From Ignavibacteriales bacterium (GTDB lineage Bacteria; Bacteroidota; Ignavibacteria; UBA10030): 56,000 bases of DNA. Both the position numbers and the translations under genes were made by a program. The notes under the pieces were generated by a model. The model did no database searches and was not told where the DNA came from. It saw nothing but the letters and a program-made list of their open reading frames with translations. This document shows positions 41,513 to 50,623 of this stretch, piece by piece; within the stretch, counting starts at the first letter, position 1; every line of letters begins with the position of its first letter. The stretch spans positions 1 through 56,000 of the forward strand of contig JACPUH010000043.1 in the NCBI GenBank assembly GCA_016192345.1, given 5' to 3'.

Positions 41513-42499
41513 ATGAGTACATCGAATCTTCTTTCGAACATCAAGACAAAGGCAAAGGACCTCAAGCGGCACATCCTCCTCCCGGACGCGACCGACGAGA
41601 GGGCAATTCAGGCCGCCCGCATTATTGTCGATGAAGGGATCGCACACATCTCCCTGGTCGGGGATGAAGCGGAGATCCGCGCGAAGGCGGCACATTTGGG
41701 AGTGGGTTTGGAGAAAATCCGCATAGCCGATCCGGAGCGGTCGGAGAAGCTGAGCGATTTCACACACCTCTATTTCAACCTGCGCAAGGCGAAAGGCATG
41801 CAGTTTGAACAGGCGCAGCAGACGATGAAACGCCCTCTGTTCTTCGGCGCGATGATGGTGCGCGAAGGGATGGCGGATGGAAGCGTTGCCGGGTCGCTCT
41901 CCACCACCGGCGACGTGCTGCGGGCCGGCATCCAGATTATCGGCATGGCGGAGGGGATCAACGTGGTCTCCAGTTTCTTCCTCATGGTCTTCCCGTATAC
42001 CACCTATACGTTTGCCGACTGCGCAGTACTGCCGGACCCGACCGCCGAGCAGCTTGCTGACATCGCTCTTGCCGCGGCAGCCAACCACCAGAAGCTTACC
42101 GGTGAAGAACCGCGCGTGGCCATGTTATCCTTCTCGACGAAGGGGAGCGCCGATCATCCGCTCGTCGAAAAAGTCCAGAAGGCCACCGCCTTTGCAAAGA
42201 AGAAGAACCCCTCGCTTGCGCTTGACGGCGAACTGCAGCTCGATGCGGCCATCGTTCCCGCGGTGGCGGACCGGAAGGCTCCCGGCTCCCCGGTAGGAGG
42301 CCGTGCGAACGTGCTGGTATTTCCCGACCTGAATGCCGGGAACATCGGTTACAAACTTGCCCAGCGGATGGGGGGAGCCGAGGCGATCGGTCCCGTTGTA
42401 CAGGGATTGAAACAGCCCGCGTTCGATCTCTCCCGGGGATGCAGTGTGGAGGATATTGTCAGCGTGGTCGCCATCAATGCCGTTATGGGAGCTGCGTGA
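41513..42499 (+). CDS. pta: Phosphate acetyltransferase
   Basis: A 328-residue single-domain Pta that interconverts acetyl-CoA and acetyl phosphate. The ATG at 41513 fits the family start; the longer frame begins inside the promoter and is rejected. Typical blocks: [59 protein letters not shown] and the C-terminal [31 protein letters not shown]. The N-terminal DRTGG-like domain of longer enterobacterial forms is absent, as in many bacteria. No ackA is next door; instead a membrane acyltransferase is translationally joined through a GTGA overlap. Confidence 0.94.
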   Translation: MSTSNLLSNIKTKAKDLKRHILLPDATDERAIQAARIIVDEGIAHISLVGDEAEIRAKAAHLGVGLEKIRIADPERSEKLSDFTHLYFNLRKAKGMQFEQAQQTMKRPLFFGAMMVREGMADGSVAGSLSTTGDVLRAGIQIIGMAEGINVVSSFFLMVFPYTTYTFADCAVLPDPTAEQLADIALAAAANHQKLTGEEPRVAMLSFSTKGSADHPLVEKVQKATAFAKKKNPSLALDGELQLDAAIVPAVADRKAPGSPVGGRANVLVFPDLNAGNIGYKLAQRMGGAEAIGPVVQGLKQPAFDLSRGCSVEDIVSVVAINAVMGAA

Positions 42500-43662
42500 G
42501 CAAACCCCAGCGATACAGGTTCCTCGATCTCTATCGCGGGTTGATTGTGCTCTTTATGCTCGAGGGCCATGTCCTGCGGGCCGTGCTTCTTACTGAAGAG
42601 CAGCGTGAAGGATGGTTTGCGCTTCATGAGATTTTCCATGGTGTCACCGGACCCGGTTTCCTGTTTGGAGCCGGGTTTGCTTTTGCCATCGCGACCCAGC
42701 GGCGCTGGGAGCAGCTCCTGACGCTTTCCCCCGCCTTCTTCCGCCGACTCTGGCGCGCCGCGCTCCTGGTTGTTATCGGATACCTTCTGCATCTCCCGTA
42801 TTTCTCGTTCCGGAAGGTCTTTGAAGGATCTCTGCCGGGAGAATGGGATACTTTTTTTGCTTTCGACGCGTTGCAGTGCATCGGTGTCACCCTGATCGCT
42901 CTCCGCCTCCTGCTGATCACATTCCGCTCAGAACGATGGTTCTTCCGATCGGTGACGGCGCTGCTCCTGGCGGTCGTGTACGCCACCCCGTTCCTGTGGG
43001 ATCCGGTGCATACGGCTCATTTTCCACGCTTTCTCTCGCAGGCAGTCAACGGCCTGAGTGGCTCGTTCTTTCCCCTGTTTCCCAATGCCGGTTTCCTCCT
43101 TGCAGGAACGCTGGTAGCCTGGCTGTTCCTTCGGAAAGGACAGGAGGGAATGGAGCAGGGCTTCATCAAAAATCTTGGAGTGACCGGATTGGGGTTGATC
43201 CTGGCAGGCATGTTGCTGGACCGCGTCCCCCTCCAGATGTATCCGGTGTACAACTTTTGGTTCACCAGCCCCAATTTCTTCTGGATGCGGCTGGGGATCC
43301 TGTTCCTGCTGCTGAGCGGGCTGTGGTATTTCGAAAATGCGGTCTCCCATAGCGATCGCCACGATGTATGGATGCCGAAATGGCTAAACGTGCTGGGGGT
43401 GGAATCCTTCTTCGTCTACATCGCCCATTTAGTTCTTTTGTACGGGTGGGTGCTAAACCCTGGGGACAATGTTACGGCGTGGTGGGGATTGAAGTTGAGT
43501 CTCCCGCCATCGTTGATCGTCTCGGCAGGTTTCATCGTCTCCATGGTCCTTCTTGCCTGGGGATGGAATTACTGCAAGAAACATCACCCGGTGGTGATGC
43601 AGGGATTATATTGGTGGATCGGGTCGGTGTTCCTGTACTACTTTCTGAAAAACCCATGGTAA
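42496..43662 (+). CDS. Multi-span membrane acyltransferase (heparan-glucosaminide N-acetyltransferase-like)
   Basis: A 388-residue protein with about ten hydrophobic segments. Translation most likely begins at the GTG at 42496, which overlaps the pta stop (GTGA) and has GGGAG five bases upstream. The N-terminus [22 protein letters not shown] is the conserved Arg-x-x-x-x-Asp-x-x-Arg-Gly start, with a His in the first helix, of DUF1624/HGSNAT-like and related acyltransferases. These enzymes move acetyl groups from cytoplasmic acetyl-CoA to sugars across the membrane. A basic end and no signal peptide agree. Acceptor unknown. Coupling to pta suggests shared use of acetyl-CoA. Confidence 0.75.
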   Translation: MSKPQRYRFLDLYRGLIVLFMLEGHVLRAVLLTEEQREGWFALHEIFHGVTGPGFLFGAGFAFAIATQRRWEQLLTLSPAFFRRLWRAALLVVIGYLLHLPYFSFRKVFEGSLPGEWDTFFAFDALQCIGVTLIALRLLLITFRSERWFFRSVTALLLAVVYATPFLWDPVHTAHFPRFLSQAVNGLSGSFFPLFPNAGFLLAGTLVAWLFLRKGQEGMEQGFIKNLGVTGLGLILAGMLLDRVPLQMYPVYNFWFTSPNFFWMRLGILFLLLSGLWYFENAVSHSDRHDVWMPKWLNVLGVESFFVYIAHLVLLYGWVLNPGDNVTAWWGLKLSLPPSLIVSAGFIVSMVLLAWGWNYCKKHHPVVMQGLYWWIGSVFLYYFLKNPW

Positions 43663-43671
43663 AGGCCCAAA

Positions 43672-43699
43672 TTGATTTTCCATGAAATTGTGCTACATT
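43672..43699 (+). promoter_or_regulatory. Promoter of the Lon-like protease gene
   Basis: TTGATT (43672-43677), 16 bases, TACATT (43694-43699), 35 bases before the ATG. Confidence 0.45.
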
Positions 43700-43734
43700 A
43701 CTCCCCCTCTAAAAAATCTCTGACGGATTGAATC

Positions 43735-46215
43735 ATGAAAAAGACCCGGCGTTCTCAGCCTTCTCTGACACGTTCCAAGCCGGCACCTCTCCATAAACCT
43801 TTGCCCGTCGACAAGCTCCGCTGGCACTGCGATCCGAAGTCACTGAAGGTGAAGACGAGCGACGAGATCAAGCCGAGCCGCGAGATCATCGGCCAGGAGC
43901 GCGCGCTCAGGGCCCTGCGCGTCGGTTTGGCGATGAAACACTTCGGGTATAATATTTTCGTCACGGGACTCTCGGGCACCGGGCGCACGACCACGATCAA
44001 GCGCATGTTGCATGAGTTTGAGCTGAAGGGAGACGGCCTGCGTGATCACTGTTACGTTTTCAACTTCAAGAACCCCGACCAGCCGATCGCGCTCTCGCTC
44101 CCGGCCGGACAGGGAAGGGGGTTGAAGATCGATATGGCGAATTTCATCGCCGACCTTCAGCGCAACATCCCGGCGATCTATGAAGGCCAGCGGTACCAGG
44201 ACGCGCGAAAGTCGGTGCTCAGCCACTTCCAGGACCGGCAAAAGACCGTGCTTCAGGATTTTGAGAAGAGGGTAAAGGAGCGGGGGTTCGAGCTGGTGCA
44301 GGTGCAGGTTGGGAACCTGATGCGTCCGGATATCGTGCCATTGGTCGGCGAGAAAGCCACGAGCCTCGACGAGCTCGAGACCCTCTCCCAGAAGGGGGAG
44401 TTCCCGAAGGAGCAATTCACCTCCTTAAAAGAGGCCCAGGGGGTTCTCGAAAAACAGATGTCCACGGTCTTCCGTGAACTGCGCAACATCGAAAAGAAAG
44501 TGCAGCAGTCCCTCACGGAGATCGAGGAACGGCTCGTCATGCCGATCGTCGACGAGGCGATTCAGGTCATGAAGGTGACGTACGACGACAAGAAGGTTCA
44601 CGCCTACCTGGATCATGTGCGCGAGAACATCGGCGAAAACCTGGATCGTTTCCGTGCCCAGACGGCTTCGCCTTCACCCCCGCCGCAACAGGGGGAGGAG
44701 CAGGAAGAGGAGGAAGATGTGCTCCTCGAGTACGAGGTCAATCTCCTTGTCGATAACTCCCATACCGAGCACACACCGGTGGTGATCGAAACCAACCCGA
44801 AATACAAGAACATCTTCGGGACGGTCGAGCGGGTGCTGGAAAAAGGGGGTGTGTGGAGGACGGAGTTTACCCAGATCAAAGCCGGGGCGTTGCTCCAGGC
44901 CGACGGAGGGTATCTTGTCCTGAACGCGCTCGATACGTTGGTTGAACCAGGGGTGTGGCAGGACCTGAAGCGGACGCTCCGGACCGGCAAGATGGAGATC
45001 CATACCTACGAGCCGATGTTCGGCTTCGCCCCTTCCGGCATGAAACCGGAACCGATCAAATTGAACGTGAAGGTGATCATGATCGGCGATGCGGAGCTTT
45101 ACCAGTTTCTCTATGACCGGGATGAAGATTTCCAGAAGATTTTCAAGATCCGTTCCGACTTCGATTACGAGATGCCGCGGAATACTTCTTCCGTAGAGAA
45201 GTACCTGCAGTTCATCAAGATGGTCAGCGACGACGAGAAGCTGAAGACCTGCGATCGGAACGCGATGGCCGTGCTGCTGGAGTTCGGCCTGCGGCTCTCC
45301 GGGAGACAAGGGAAACTTTCCACGCGGTTCAATGTGATCGCCGATGTGATCCGGGAAGCGAACTACTGGGCCGGGGAGGACCATGCGGATGTCGTCCTCG
45401 ATCGCCATGTGAAGAAGGCGATCGAGGAACGGCTGTACCGCGGGAGCATGGTGGAGGAGAAGATGCAGGAGATGATCACCGAAGGAACGATGATGATTGA
45501 CACCGAGGGGAGCGTAGTTGGACAGGTGAACGGTCTTGCGGTGTACGATTCAGGCGAGCATGCGTTCGGCAAACCGTCGCGTATCACGGCCCGGACGGCG
45601 TTGGGGCGCGCCGGAGTCATCAACATCGAGCGGGATGCGGAGATGAGCGGCCCGACCCACAACAAGGGAGTTGCAATCCTGAGCGGCTATCTCCGGAGCC
45701 TGTTTGCCCAGGACAAACCGCTGATCATGAGCGCGAGCATCACGTTCGAGCAATCGTACGGCGGCATCGACGGCGACAGCGCATCGTCCACCGAGATGTA
45801 CGCCATCCTCTCAAGCCTCTCCGGCGTCCCGATCCGGCAGGAACTTGCAGTCACCGGCTCGGTGAATCAGAAAGGGGAGGTCCAGCCGATCGGCGGTGTG
45901 AATCTGAAGATCGAAGGGTTCTTTGATATCTGCAAAGCCCGCGGGCTGACCGGGAAACAAGGTGTCTTAATCCCCATTCAGAACGTGGACGATCTGATGC
46001 TGCGGGACGACGTGATAGAAGCCGTGCAGAAGAAAAAGTTCAATATCTATCCGGTCTCGACGGTCAATGAAGGGATTGAAATCCTGACCGGTGTGAAGGC
46101 GGGAGAACAGGGGAAAAAAGGTTCCTTTGAGGAGGGGACCATCAACTTCCTGGCAGACCGCAAGCTCGGGCAGTATGCTGAGGATTGGCGCACGTTTGAG
46201 GCGGGGAAGGGGTAA
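43735..46215 (+). CDS. Lon-like ATP-dependent protease (AAA_32 type)
   Basis: An 826-residue protease. The ATPase part starts near residue 45; its P-loop is VTGLSGTGRTTTIKR (about 76-90), with Arg in place of the usual Lys as is normal in this AAA_32 class. A long insert with coiled-coil character (about 150-320) follows, then Walker B-like ADGGYLVLNALDTL. The C-terminal Lon protease domain has catalytic Ser682 in GDSASSTE and Lys725 in GGVNLKIEGF, 43 residues apart as in E. coli Lon. No N-terminal LAN substrate domain and no membrane anchor. It presumably degrades cytoplasmic proteins; targets unknown. Confidence 0.93.
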   Translation: MKKTRRSQPSLTRSKPAPLHKPLPVDKLRWHCDPKSLKVKTSDEIKPSREIIGQERALRALRVGLAMKHFGYNIFVTGLSGTGRTTTIKRMLHEFELKGDGLRDHCYVFNFKNPDQPIALSLPAGQGRGLKIDMANFIADLQRNIPAIYEGQRYQDARKSVLSHFQDRQKTVLQDFEKRVKERGFELVQVQVGNLMRPDIVPLVGEKATSLDELETLSQKGEFPKEQFTSLKEAQGVLEKQMSTVFRELRNIEKKVQQSLTEIEERLVMPIVDEAIQVMKVTYDDKKVHAYLDHVRENIGENLDRFRAQTASPSPPPQQGEEQEEEEDVLLEYEVNLLVDNSHTEHTPVVIETNPKYKNIFGTVERVLEKGGVWRTEFTQIKAGALLQADGGYLVLNALDTLVEPGVWQDLKRTLRTGKMEIHTYEPMFGFAPSGMKPEPIKLNVKVIMIGDAELYQFLYDRDEDFQKIFKIRSDFDYEMPRNTSSVEKYLQFIKMVSDDEKLKTCDRNAMAVLLEFGLRLSGRQGKLSTRFNVIADVIREANYWAGEDHADVVLDRHVKKAIEERLYRGSMVEEKMQEMITEGTMMIDTEGSVVGQVNGLAVYDSGEHAFGKPSRITARTALGRAGVINIERDAEMSGPTHNKGVAILSGYLRSLFAQDKPLIMSASITFEQSYGGIDGDSASSTEMYAILSSLSGVPIRQELAVTGSVNQKGEVQPIGGVNLKIEGFFDICKARGLTGKQGVLIPIQNVDDLMLRDDVIEAVQKKKFNIYPVSTVNEGIEILTGVKAGEQGKKGSFEEGTINFLADRKLGQYAEDWRTFEAGKG

Positions 46216-46221
46216 GATTTT

Positions 46222-46260
46222 GGGGTGGCTCTATCCCACCCCTGTCTTGCGCTTTTCCCC
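46222..46260 (+). terminator. Possible terminator after the Lon-like gene
   Basis: GGGGTGG (46222-46228) and CCACCCC (46236-46242) pair, followed by a T-containing tract (TGTCTTGCGCTTTT). The T run is imperfect. Confidence 0.45.
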
Positions 46261-46340
46261 GAAGATTCTTACCATTGACCCAGAGTATCGAACACTGTTG
46301 CAGGTCTTAACACCTATTCACCGTCCCGGAGGGAAGAGCC

Positions 46341-47045
46341 ATGAAGAGAGTATTGATGGTTGCCGTACTATTGATAGCCGTGTCTGTCGCATCGGCCCAG
46401 GTAGTCCCCGGTCTATTGACGCCTCCGCAGGAGCAGGTTGTGGGGAAGGTGGTCCAGAAGAGTTCGGCGTTCCGGTCGGCAAACCGCTCCAACTGGTCAT
46501 CCGCACTGGCGTACGCGAGTTTCGGAATCGGTGGAGGAGATCGGTTCGGTCCTACGCTCTTCATCCAGTACATGCCGAACAGCCGGATGAATCCCGTGAT
46601 CGATCTGTATGCGGGATTGATGATCGGCGCGGGGAAGTCCGGCGCCGTGAACCAGGACGAGTACATCCCGGTCGCAAGCCGCTGGGCTTCGTACTATTCC
46701 CCGTACTCGAACACCATCAACCCGTACTATTATGATTACCCGCGGCTGAGTTTCGGACTGATGCTGCTGGGAGCAGATATGACCTACTATTTTGCCCGCG
46801 GCGATGTGCGTCCGTATGTGGGGGCGGGAGCGATGGTGCTGGGATGGGGAAACCAGGGGACGTATTCCGCAGCGGTTGCCCCTGCGGCAAAAGGGGGAGT
46901 GCAGATCAGCATGAGTGCCGGTCTGGACGGGTTTGTGGAAGTGCGGCATGCCGTCGGAGTACCGAGCCTGATCGGTCCGGCAACGGAGAAGTTTAGCGGC
47001 TTCACCGCGGCGGCGTTCGGGATCTCCTTCTTCCCGCGGTTCTGA
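46341..47045 (+). CDS. Probable outer-membrane beta-barrel protein
   Basis: A 234-residue exported protein with a good ribosome site (GGAGGGAAG) and a signal peptide MKRVLMVAVLLIAVSVASA. The mature part alternates hydrophobic and polar residues with many Tyr/Gly (YYSPYSNTINPYYYDY, FGLMLLGADMTYYFARG, RPYVGAGAMVLGWG) and ends GISFFPRF, a terminal aromatic typical of outer-membrane barrels. I do not recognise a specific family; it resembles eight-stranded OmpA/OmpW-like proteins in size. A hairpin-rich segment lies downstream. Confidence 0.7.
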   Translation: MKRVLMVAVLLIAVSVASAQVVPGLLTPPQEQVVGKVVQKSSAFRSANRSNWSSALAYASFGIGGGDRFGPTLFIQYMPNSRMNPVIDLYAGLMIGAGKSGAVNQDEYIPVASRWASYYSPYSNTINPYYYDYPRLSFGLMLLGADMTYYFARGDVRPYVGAGAMVLGWGNQGTYSAAVAPAAKGGVQISMSAGLDGFVEVRHAVGVPSLIGPATEKFSGFTAAAFGISFFPRF

Positions 47046-47053
47046 AAAGTAGA

Positions 47054-47181
47054 CATCCACGAAGTTCACAGCCGGAGGCATCTGCTGAAGCACGCGAAGT
47101 GTTCTCCTTGTCGGGACCAATGCTAACCCAAATTGGAGAATGCTATCGCATTCTATAGTTATGGGCCTCCGGCTGTGGATG
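47054..47181. repeat. Long inverted repeat with nested hairpin between converging genes
   Basis: CACAGCCGGAGGC (47067-47079) is the exact complement of GCCTCCGGCTGTG (47165-47177); CATCCAC (47054) can also pair with GTGGATG at the right edge. Inside is AGAATGC/GCATTCT around TATC. Seven T follow the right arm on the plus strand. Confidence 0.65.
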
Positions 47182-47187
47182 ATTTTT

Positions 47188-48879
47188 TTACGAAAGCACT
47201 TCCTGTCGCTTCCTGAGCATTTCCACCTCGATCGCCCTCAGTGTTTCCAGTTCACCGAATCTCGCCTTTTCAATAACGTGGAGAATGTGTGCGGAAGAGA
47301 CCGCGGGGGGGAGGAGCACATAGTCCGCCCCGGCCTCGTACAGTTTCACCGCCCCTTCGGGGGATTTCGACTGCACGATCACCTTTGCGCTTACCCTTTG
47401 TGATTTCAGGTAACGAAGAACGTCGAGGTTGTTGGTCCCGCGCAGGTATTCATCCGGCACGGCGCAGATGATAAACTTCGCATGATGAATGCCGGCTCCC
47501 TCGAGCGTATCAACGTGACTGATATCGACGTACGTCGCAGTCACACCTAATTCCTTCAACCGGGTCAGCACCTCCGGATTGAAATCAAGCACCTGCACAT
47601 TTTCGTGGGTCTCCCTCAAGTCGTGCACGAGGGCGCTCCCCAATCGGTGGCATCCCAGCAACAGGATCTCGCCATGCTCCCCTCCTCCTGCACTCTCCTC
47701 CTGGTGATGCGAGCTCTTCAACCCCGCCCCCTCCAACAACCGGACCGCTTCGCGCGCGATGGCATGGCTCCCCATGACCAGGTAGGTGGAAATGGTGGAG
47801 GTGACGACCAGCGTAATGGCGATCAGGGAGACGATCTCCTGTGAAATATGCCCGTAGCCGAACCCCAGCGTGGCGATCACCAGGGAGAACTCGCTCGACT
47901 GTGCGAGATGGAGCGAGGAGAGTACGCCGACACGGCTTCCGAGTTTCACCGCGTAGGACGTTGGAAGTATGGTCACGACCCGGCTGACAATAATAAAGAG
48001 GGAAAGGACCAACCCGGTGACGATCCCCGCGGTGGATGTTACCACCAGTTGCATCCCGAGCGAGACAAAGAAAAGTGTGACAAAGAAATCGCGCAACGAA
48101 CGGATCTTCACGATCACGTCGTGGCTGTAGGGAAACGTCGAGATGCTCACCCCGGCGATCAATGCCCCCATGGCGATGGAAAAATTTGCCATCAGCGCCA
48201 GCCAGCACATAATGAAACACCAGGAGATGGAGAGGACCAGCATCAACTCGGGGTTCTGCGCGACCTGCCGGAACGCGATCGGGAGCACATACCGGCTTGC
48301 CAGGAAACTGACGGCGACCAGCCCAAACCCCGATGCGAACGAGAAGAGGATGGGACCGAGGGACGGGTTGTCGATATTGCTCTGGGCCGCAAGCACGAGG
48401 ATGGCGAGAACATCCTGCACCACGAGGATACCGAGGCTGATCCGCCCGGGGAGCGTATCGAGCTCGTTCCGGTCGGAGAGCAGCTTGACCACGATCATGG
48501 TGCTGCTGAACGACAGGGCAACGCCGATGTAGATCGCCGCGAGCCCGTCATACCCGAGCCATTGCGAGAGGAACACACCCAGGACGGAACAGAGGACCAC
48601 CTGCAGCGTCCCGATCACGGCAGAGGAAGATCCGGACTTTGTGAATTTCCTGACATCGATCTCCAGGCCGACGATGAAAAGGAGGAACGCGAGGCCAAGC
48701 TCGGAGAGAAGAGCGATTTCCTCCTGGTTCTGGATCAGCCTGAAACCCTGGGGACCAATCAGAACGCCGGCCGCGATATACCCGAGGATCAACGGTTGGC
48801 GCACAAGCCGGGCAACATACCCGAGCGCCGATGCCGCCACGATGGAAAGCCCGATACTGTAAAGAAGACTTGAGTGCAT
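47188..48879 (-). CDS. Monovalent cation:proton antiporter-2 (CPA2/KefB type) with TrkA-N domain
   Basis: A 563-residue membrane protein. Residues about 1-385 form 12-13 helices starting with YSIGLSIVAASALGYVARLV and including FLLFIVGLEIDVRK, LSFSSTMIVVKLLSD and the ion site region of CPA2 antiporters. After a short linker, residues about 405-520 are a TrkA-N/RCK domain: EILLLGCHRLGSALVHDL, VLDFNP, TYVDISHVDTL. The dinucleotide loop is GCHRLG rather than GxGxxG. It probably exchanges K+ or Na+ for protons under nucleotide control. Divergent from a second antiporter gene. Confidence 0.9.
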   Translation of the reverse strand: MHSSLLYSIGLSIVAASALGYVARLVRQPLILGYIAAGVLIGPQGFRLIQNQEEIALLSELGLAFLLFIVGLEIDVRKFTKSGSSSAVIGTLQVVLCSVLGVFLSQWLGYDGLAAIYIGVALSFSSTMIVVKLLSDRNELDTLPGRISLGILVVQDVLAILVLAAQSNIDNPSLGPILFSFASGFGLVAVSFLASRYVLPIAFRQVAQNPELMLVLSISWCFIMCWLALMANFSIAMGALIAGVSISTFPYSHDVIVKIRSLRDFFVTLFFVSLGMQLVVTSTAGIVTGLVLSLFIIVSRVVTILPTSYAVKLGSRVGVLSSLHLAQSSEFSLVIATLGFGYGHISQEIVSLIAITLVVTSTISTYLVMGSHAIAREAVRLLEGAGLKSSHHQEESAGGGEHGEILLLGCHRLGSALVHDLRETHENVQVLDFNPEVLTRLKELGVTATYVDISHVDTLEGAGIHHAKFIICAVPDEYLRGTNNLDVLRYLKSQRVSAKVIVQSKSPEGAVKLYEAGADYVLLPPAVSSAHILHVIEKARFGELETLRAIEVEMLRKRQEVLS

Positions 48880-48921
48880 GCGGGAGATCGTTGGGTTGAT
48901 AATCGGTGACGGGGATGAGCC

Positions 48922-48950
48922 ATGCTACAAAAGATTCACCAGAGGGTCAA
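48922..48950 (-). promoter_or_regulatory. Promoter of the CPA2 antiporter gene
   Basis: Minus-strand TTGACC (48950-48945), 17 bases, TAGCAT (48927-48922), about 43 bases before the ATG at 48879. Confidence 0.5.
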
Positions 48951-49071
48951 TTGACGAGATGGCTTTCGACACGCTCTCATCGGGAGTGCCCTCCGGTTTT
49001 CATGGAGCCAATTCCATCGCGGGCCTCGGGAAAATCCCATTGCCGGGCTTTCCTTTTCAGTCAGCCACTTG

Positions 49072-49077
49072 TATATT
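49072..49077 (+). promoter_or_regulatory. -10 box of the CPA1 antiporter gene
   Basis: TATATT followed by GG, 31 bases before the ATG at 49108. The -35 region is weak (TTTCCT at 17 bases), so this is a modest call. Confidence 0.3.
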
Positions 49078-49107
49078 GGGGTCAACCTTCCACCACCAAT
49101 CAAAACC

Positions 49108-50586
49108 ATGGTTGGCATTGACTTCCTGCTCCTGATCGGAGCCCTTCTCATACTCGCCAGCATCGCGATTGCCAAAGCGTCGGATAATCTTGGGGTTCCG
49201 ACGCTGGTGCTCTTTATCGCTGTCGGTATGCTGGCAGGTTCGGAGGGCCCGGGCGGCATTTTCTTTGACGATGCAGGTATGGCTCAGTCCATCGGCATTG
49301 TCGCCCTTATCTTCATATTGTTTGCCGGCGGACTGGACACCCGTTGGACCTCTGTCCGCCCCGTGTTGTGGCAGGCATTGAGTCTTTCCACGCTTGGTGT
49401 GTTTGTCACGGCGTTAAGTGTCGGACTCTTCGTCCATTATGTTCTTGAGTTTTCACTCCTTTCCGGGCTGTTGCTGGGCGCGATTATTTCTTCCACCGAC
49501 GCGGCGGCCGTGTTCTCCGTCCTCCGGTCGAAGAACGTCAGCCTCCGGGGAAAATTGAAGCCACTGCTTGAACTCGAGTCCGGCAGCAACGATCCAATGG
49601 CAGTCTTCCTGACCGTCGGGACAATCCAACTCATTACTTCCCCCGAATCCACACTCGGGGAGATTATCCTGCTTTTTGTTGTCCAGATGGGTCTCGGCGT
49701 CGGCATCGGACTCGCATTGGGGAAGGGGATGGTGTTGTTGATCAACCGGATGAAGTTCTCCTACGAAGGGATGTACCCGGTCTTCTCCCTTGCTGCCGCG
49801 TGTTTCATCTACGCGCTGACGGCAGTCATAGGAGGGAGCGGCTTCATGGCGGTCTATGTCGGTGGATTGGTGGTAGGGAACAGTGAGATCGTCCAGAAGA
49901 AAAGTCTCTTCCGTTTTTTCGACGGCCTTGCCTGGTTGGGTCAGATAGGAATGTTCCTGACCCTGGGCCTTCTTGTGTATCCCTCGAACATAGCGCATGT
50001 CGTTGGAGGCGGACTGCTTGTCTCCGCGTTTCTGATGTTCGTTGCAAGACCTTTCAGCGTGTTCTTCGCAACGTTGTTGACCGACCTCCAGTGGCGTGAA
50101 AAGACCCTCGTTTCATGGGTCGGATTGCGTGGTGCCGTCCCGATTATCCTCGCGACATTTCCCAAACTCGCGCGGGTTCCGGATGCCGATGTGATTTTCA
50201 ACCTTGTGTTCTTTATCGTCCTGACCTCGGCCCTCTTCCAGGGTTGGTCGCTTCCGGCAGCGGCGAGACTCCTCAAGGTGGATGCCCCGATGGTGCGGAG
50301 ACGGCGTTACCCGCTGGAGTTTGAACCGACGGAGGGGGTCGATGCAGAGTTGCAAGAATTTATCGTCCCTTACAACTCCTCCGCGATCGGCAGACCGATC
50401 GTCGAACTCGGCATGCCTCCGAACAGTCTCATCGTCCTGATCAGCAGGAACGAACGGATGATGGTGCCGAGCGGCGGGACTATCCTGGAACCGGGGGATA
50501 CGATCCTGGCCCTTGTCAGCAGGGAGAACCTGGCCGAAGTGCGGGCGATCCTGGCAGAGCAGAAAGAAAAAGCAGCTGAACAGTGA
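49108..50586 (+). CDS. Potassium/proton antiporter, CPA1 type (NhaP2/CvrA-like)
   Basis: A 492-residue protein from the ATG at 49108 (an earlier TTG frame starts inside the -10 box). Residues about 1-390 form 12-13 helices with the family segments LGVPTLVLFIAVGMLAGSEG, FILFAGGLDTRW, GAIISSTDAAAVFSVLRSK and LELESGSNDPMAVFLT, which contain the ion-binding Asp residues. A C-terminal TrkA-C domain (about 415-490: EFIVPYNSSAIGRPIVELGMP, LIVLISRNERMMVPSG, EPGDTILALVSRE) fits ligand control. It matches the K+/H+ antiporter NhaP2, which exports K+ to adjust volume and pH. Next gene after 37 bases. Confidence 0.93.
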   Translation: MVGIDFLLLIGALLILASIAIAKASDNLGVPTLVLFIAVGMLAGSEGPGGIFFDDAGMAQSIGIVALIFILFAGGLDTRWTSVRPVLWQALSLSTLGVFVTALSVGLFVHYVLEFSLLSGLLLGAIISSTDAAAVFSVLRSKNVSLRGKLKPLLELESGSNDPMAVFLTVGTIQLITSPESTLGEIILLFVVQMGLGVGIGLALGKGMVLLINRMKFSYEGMYPVFSLAAACFIYALTAVIGGSGFMAVYVGGLVVGNSEIVQKKSLFRFFDGLAWLGQIGMFLTLGLLVYPSNIAHVVGGGLLVSAFLMFVARPFSVFFATLLTDLQWREKTLVSWVGLRGAVPIILATFPKLARVPDADVIFNLVFFIVLTSALFQGWSLPAAARLLKVDAPMVRRRRYPLEFEPTEGVDAELQEFIVPYNSSAIGRPIVELGMPPNSLIVLISRNERMMVPSGGTILEPGDTILALVSRENLAEVRAILAEQKEKAAEQ

Positions 50587-50623
50587 CATCGAAAATTTTC
50601 AATCAATCCCAGTAGGAGGTTTT

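Noticed and set aside
47848..48873. 341-codon open frame on the plus strand
   Set aside because: Antisense shadow of the CPA2 antiporter; composition (Asp, His, Gln, Arg) is typical of the reverse complement of membrane-helix codons.
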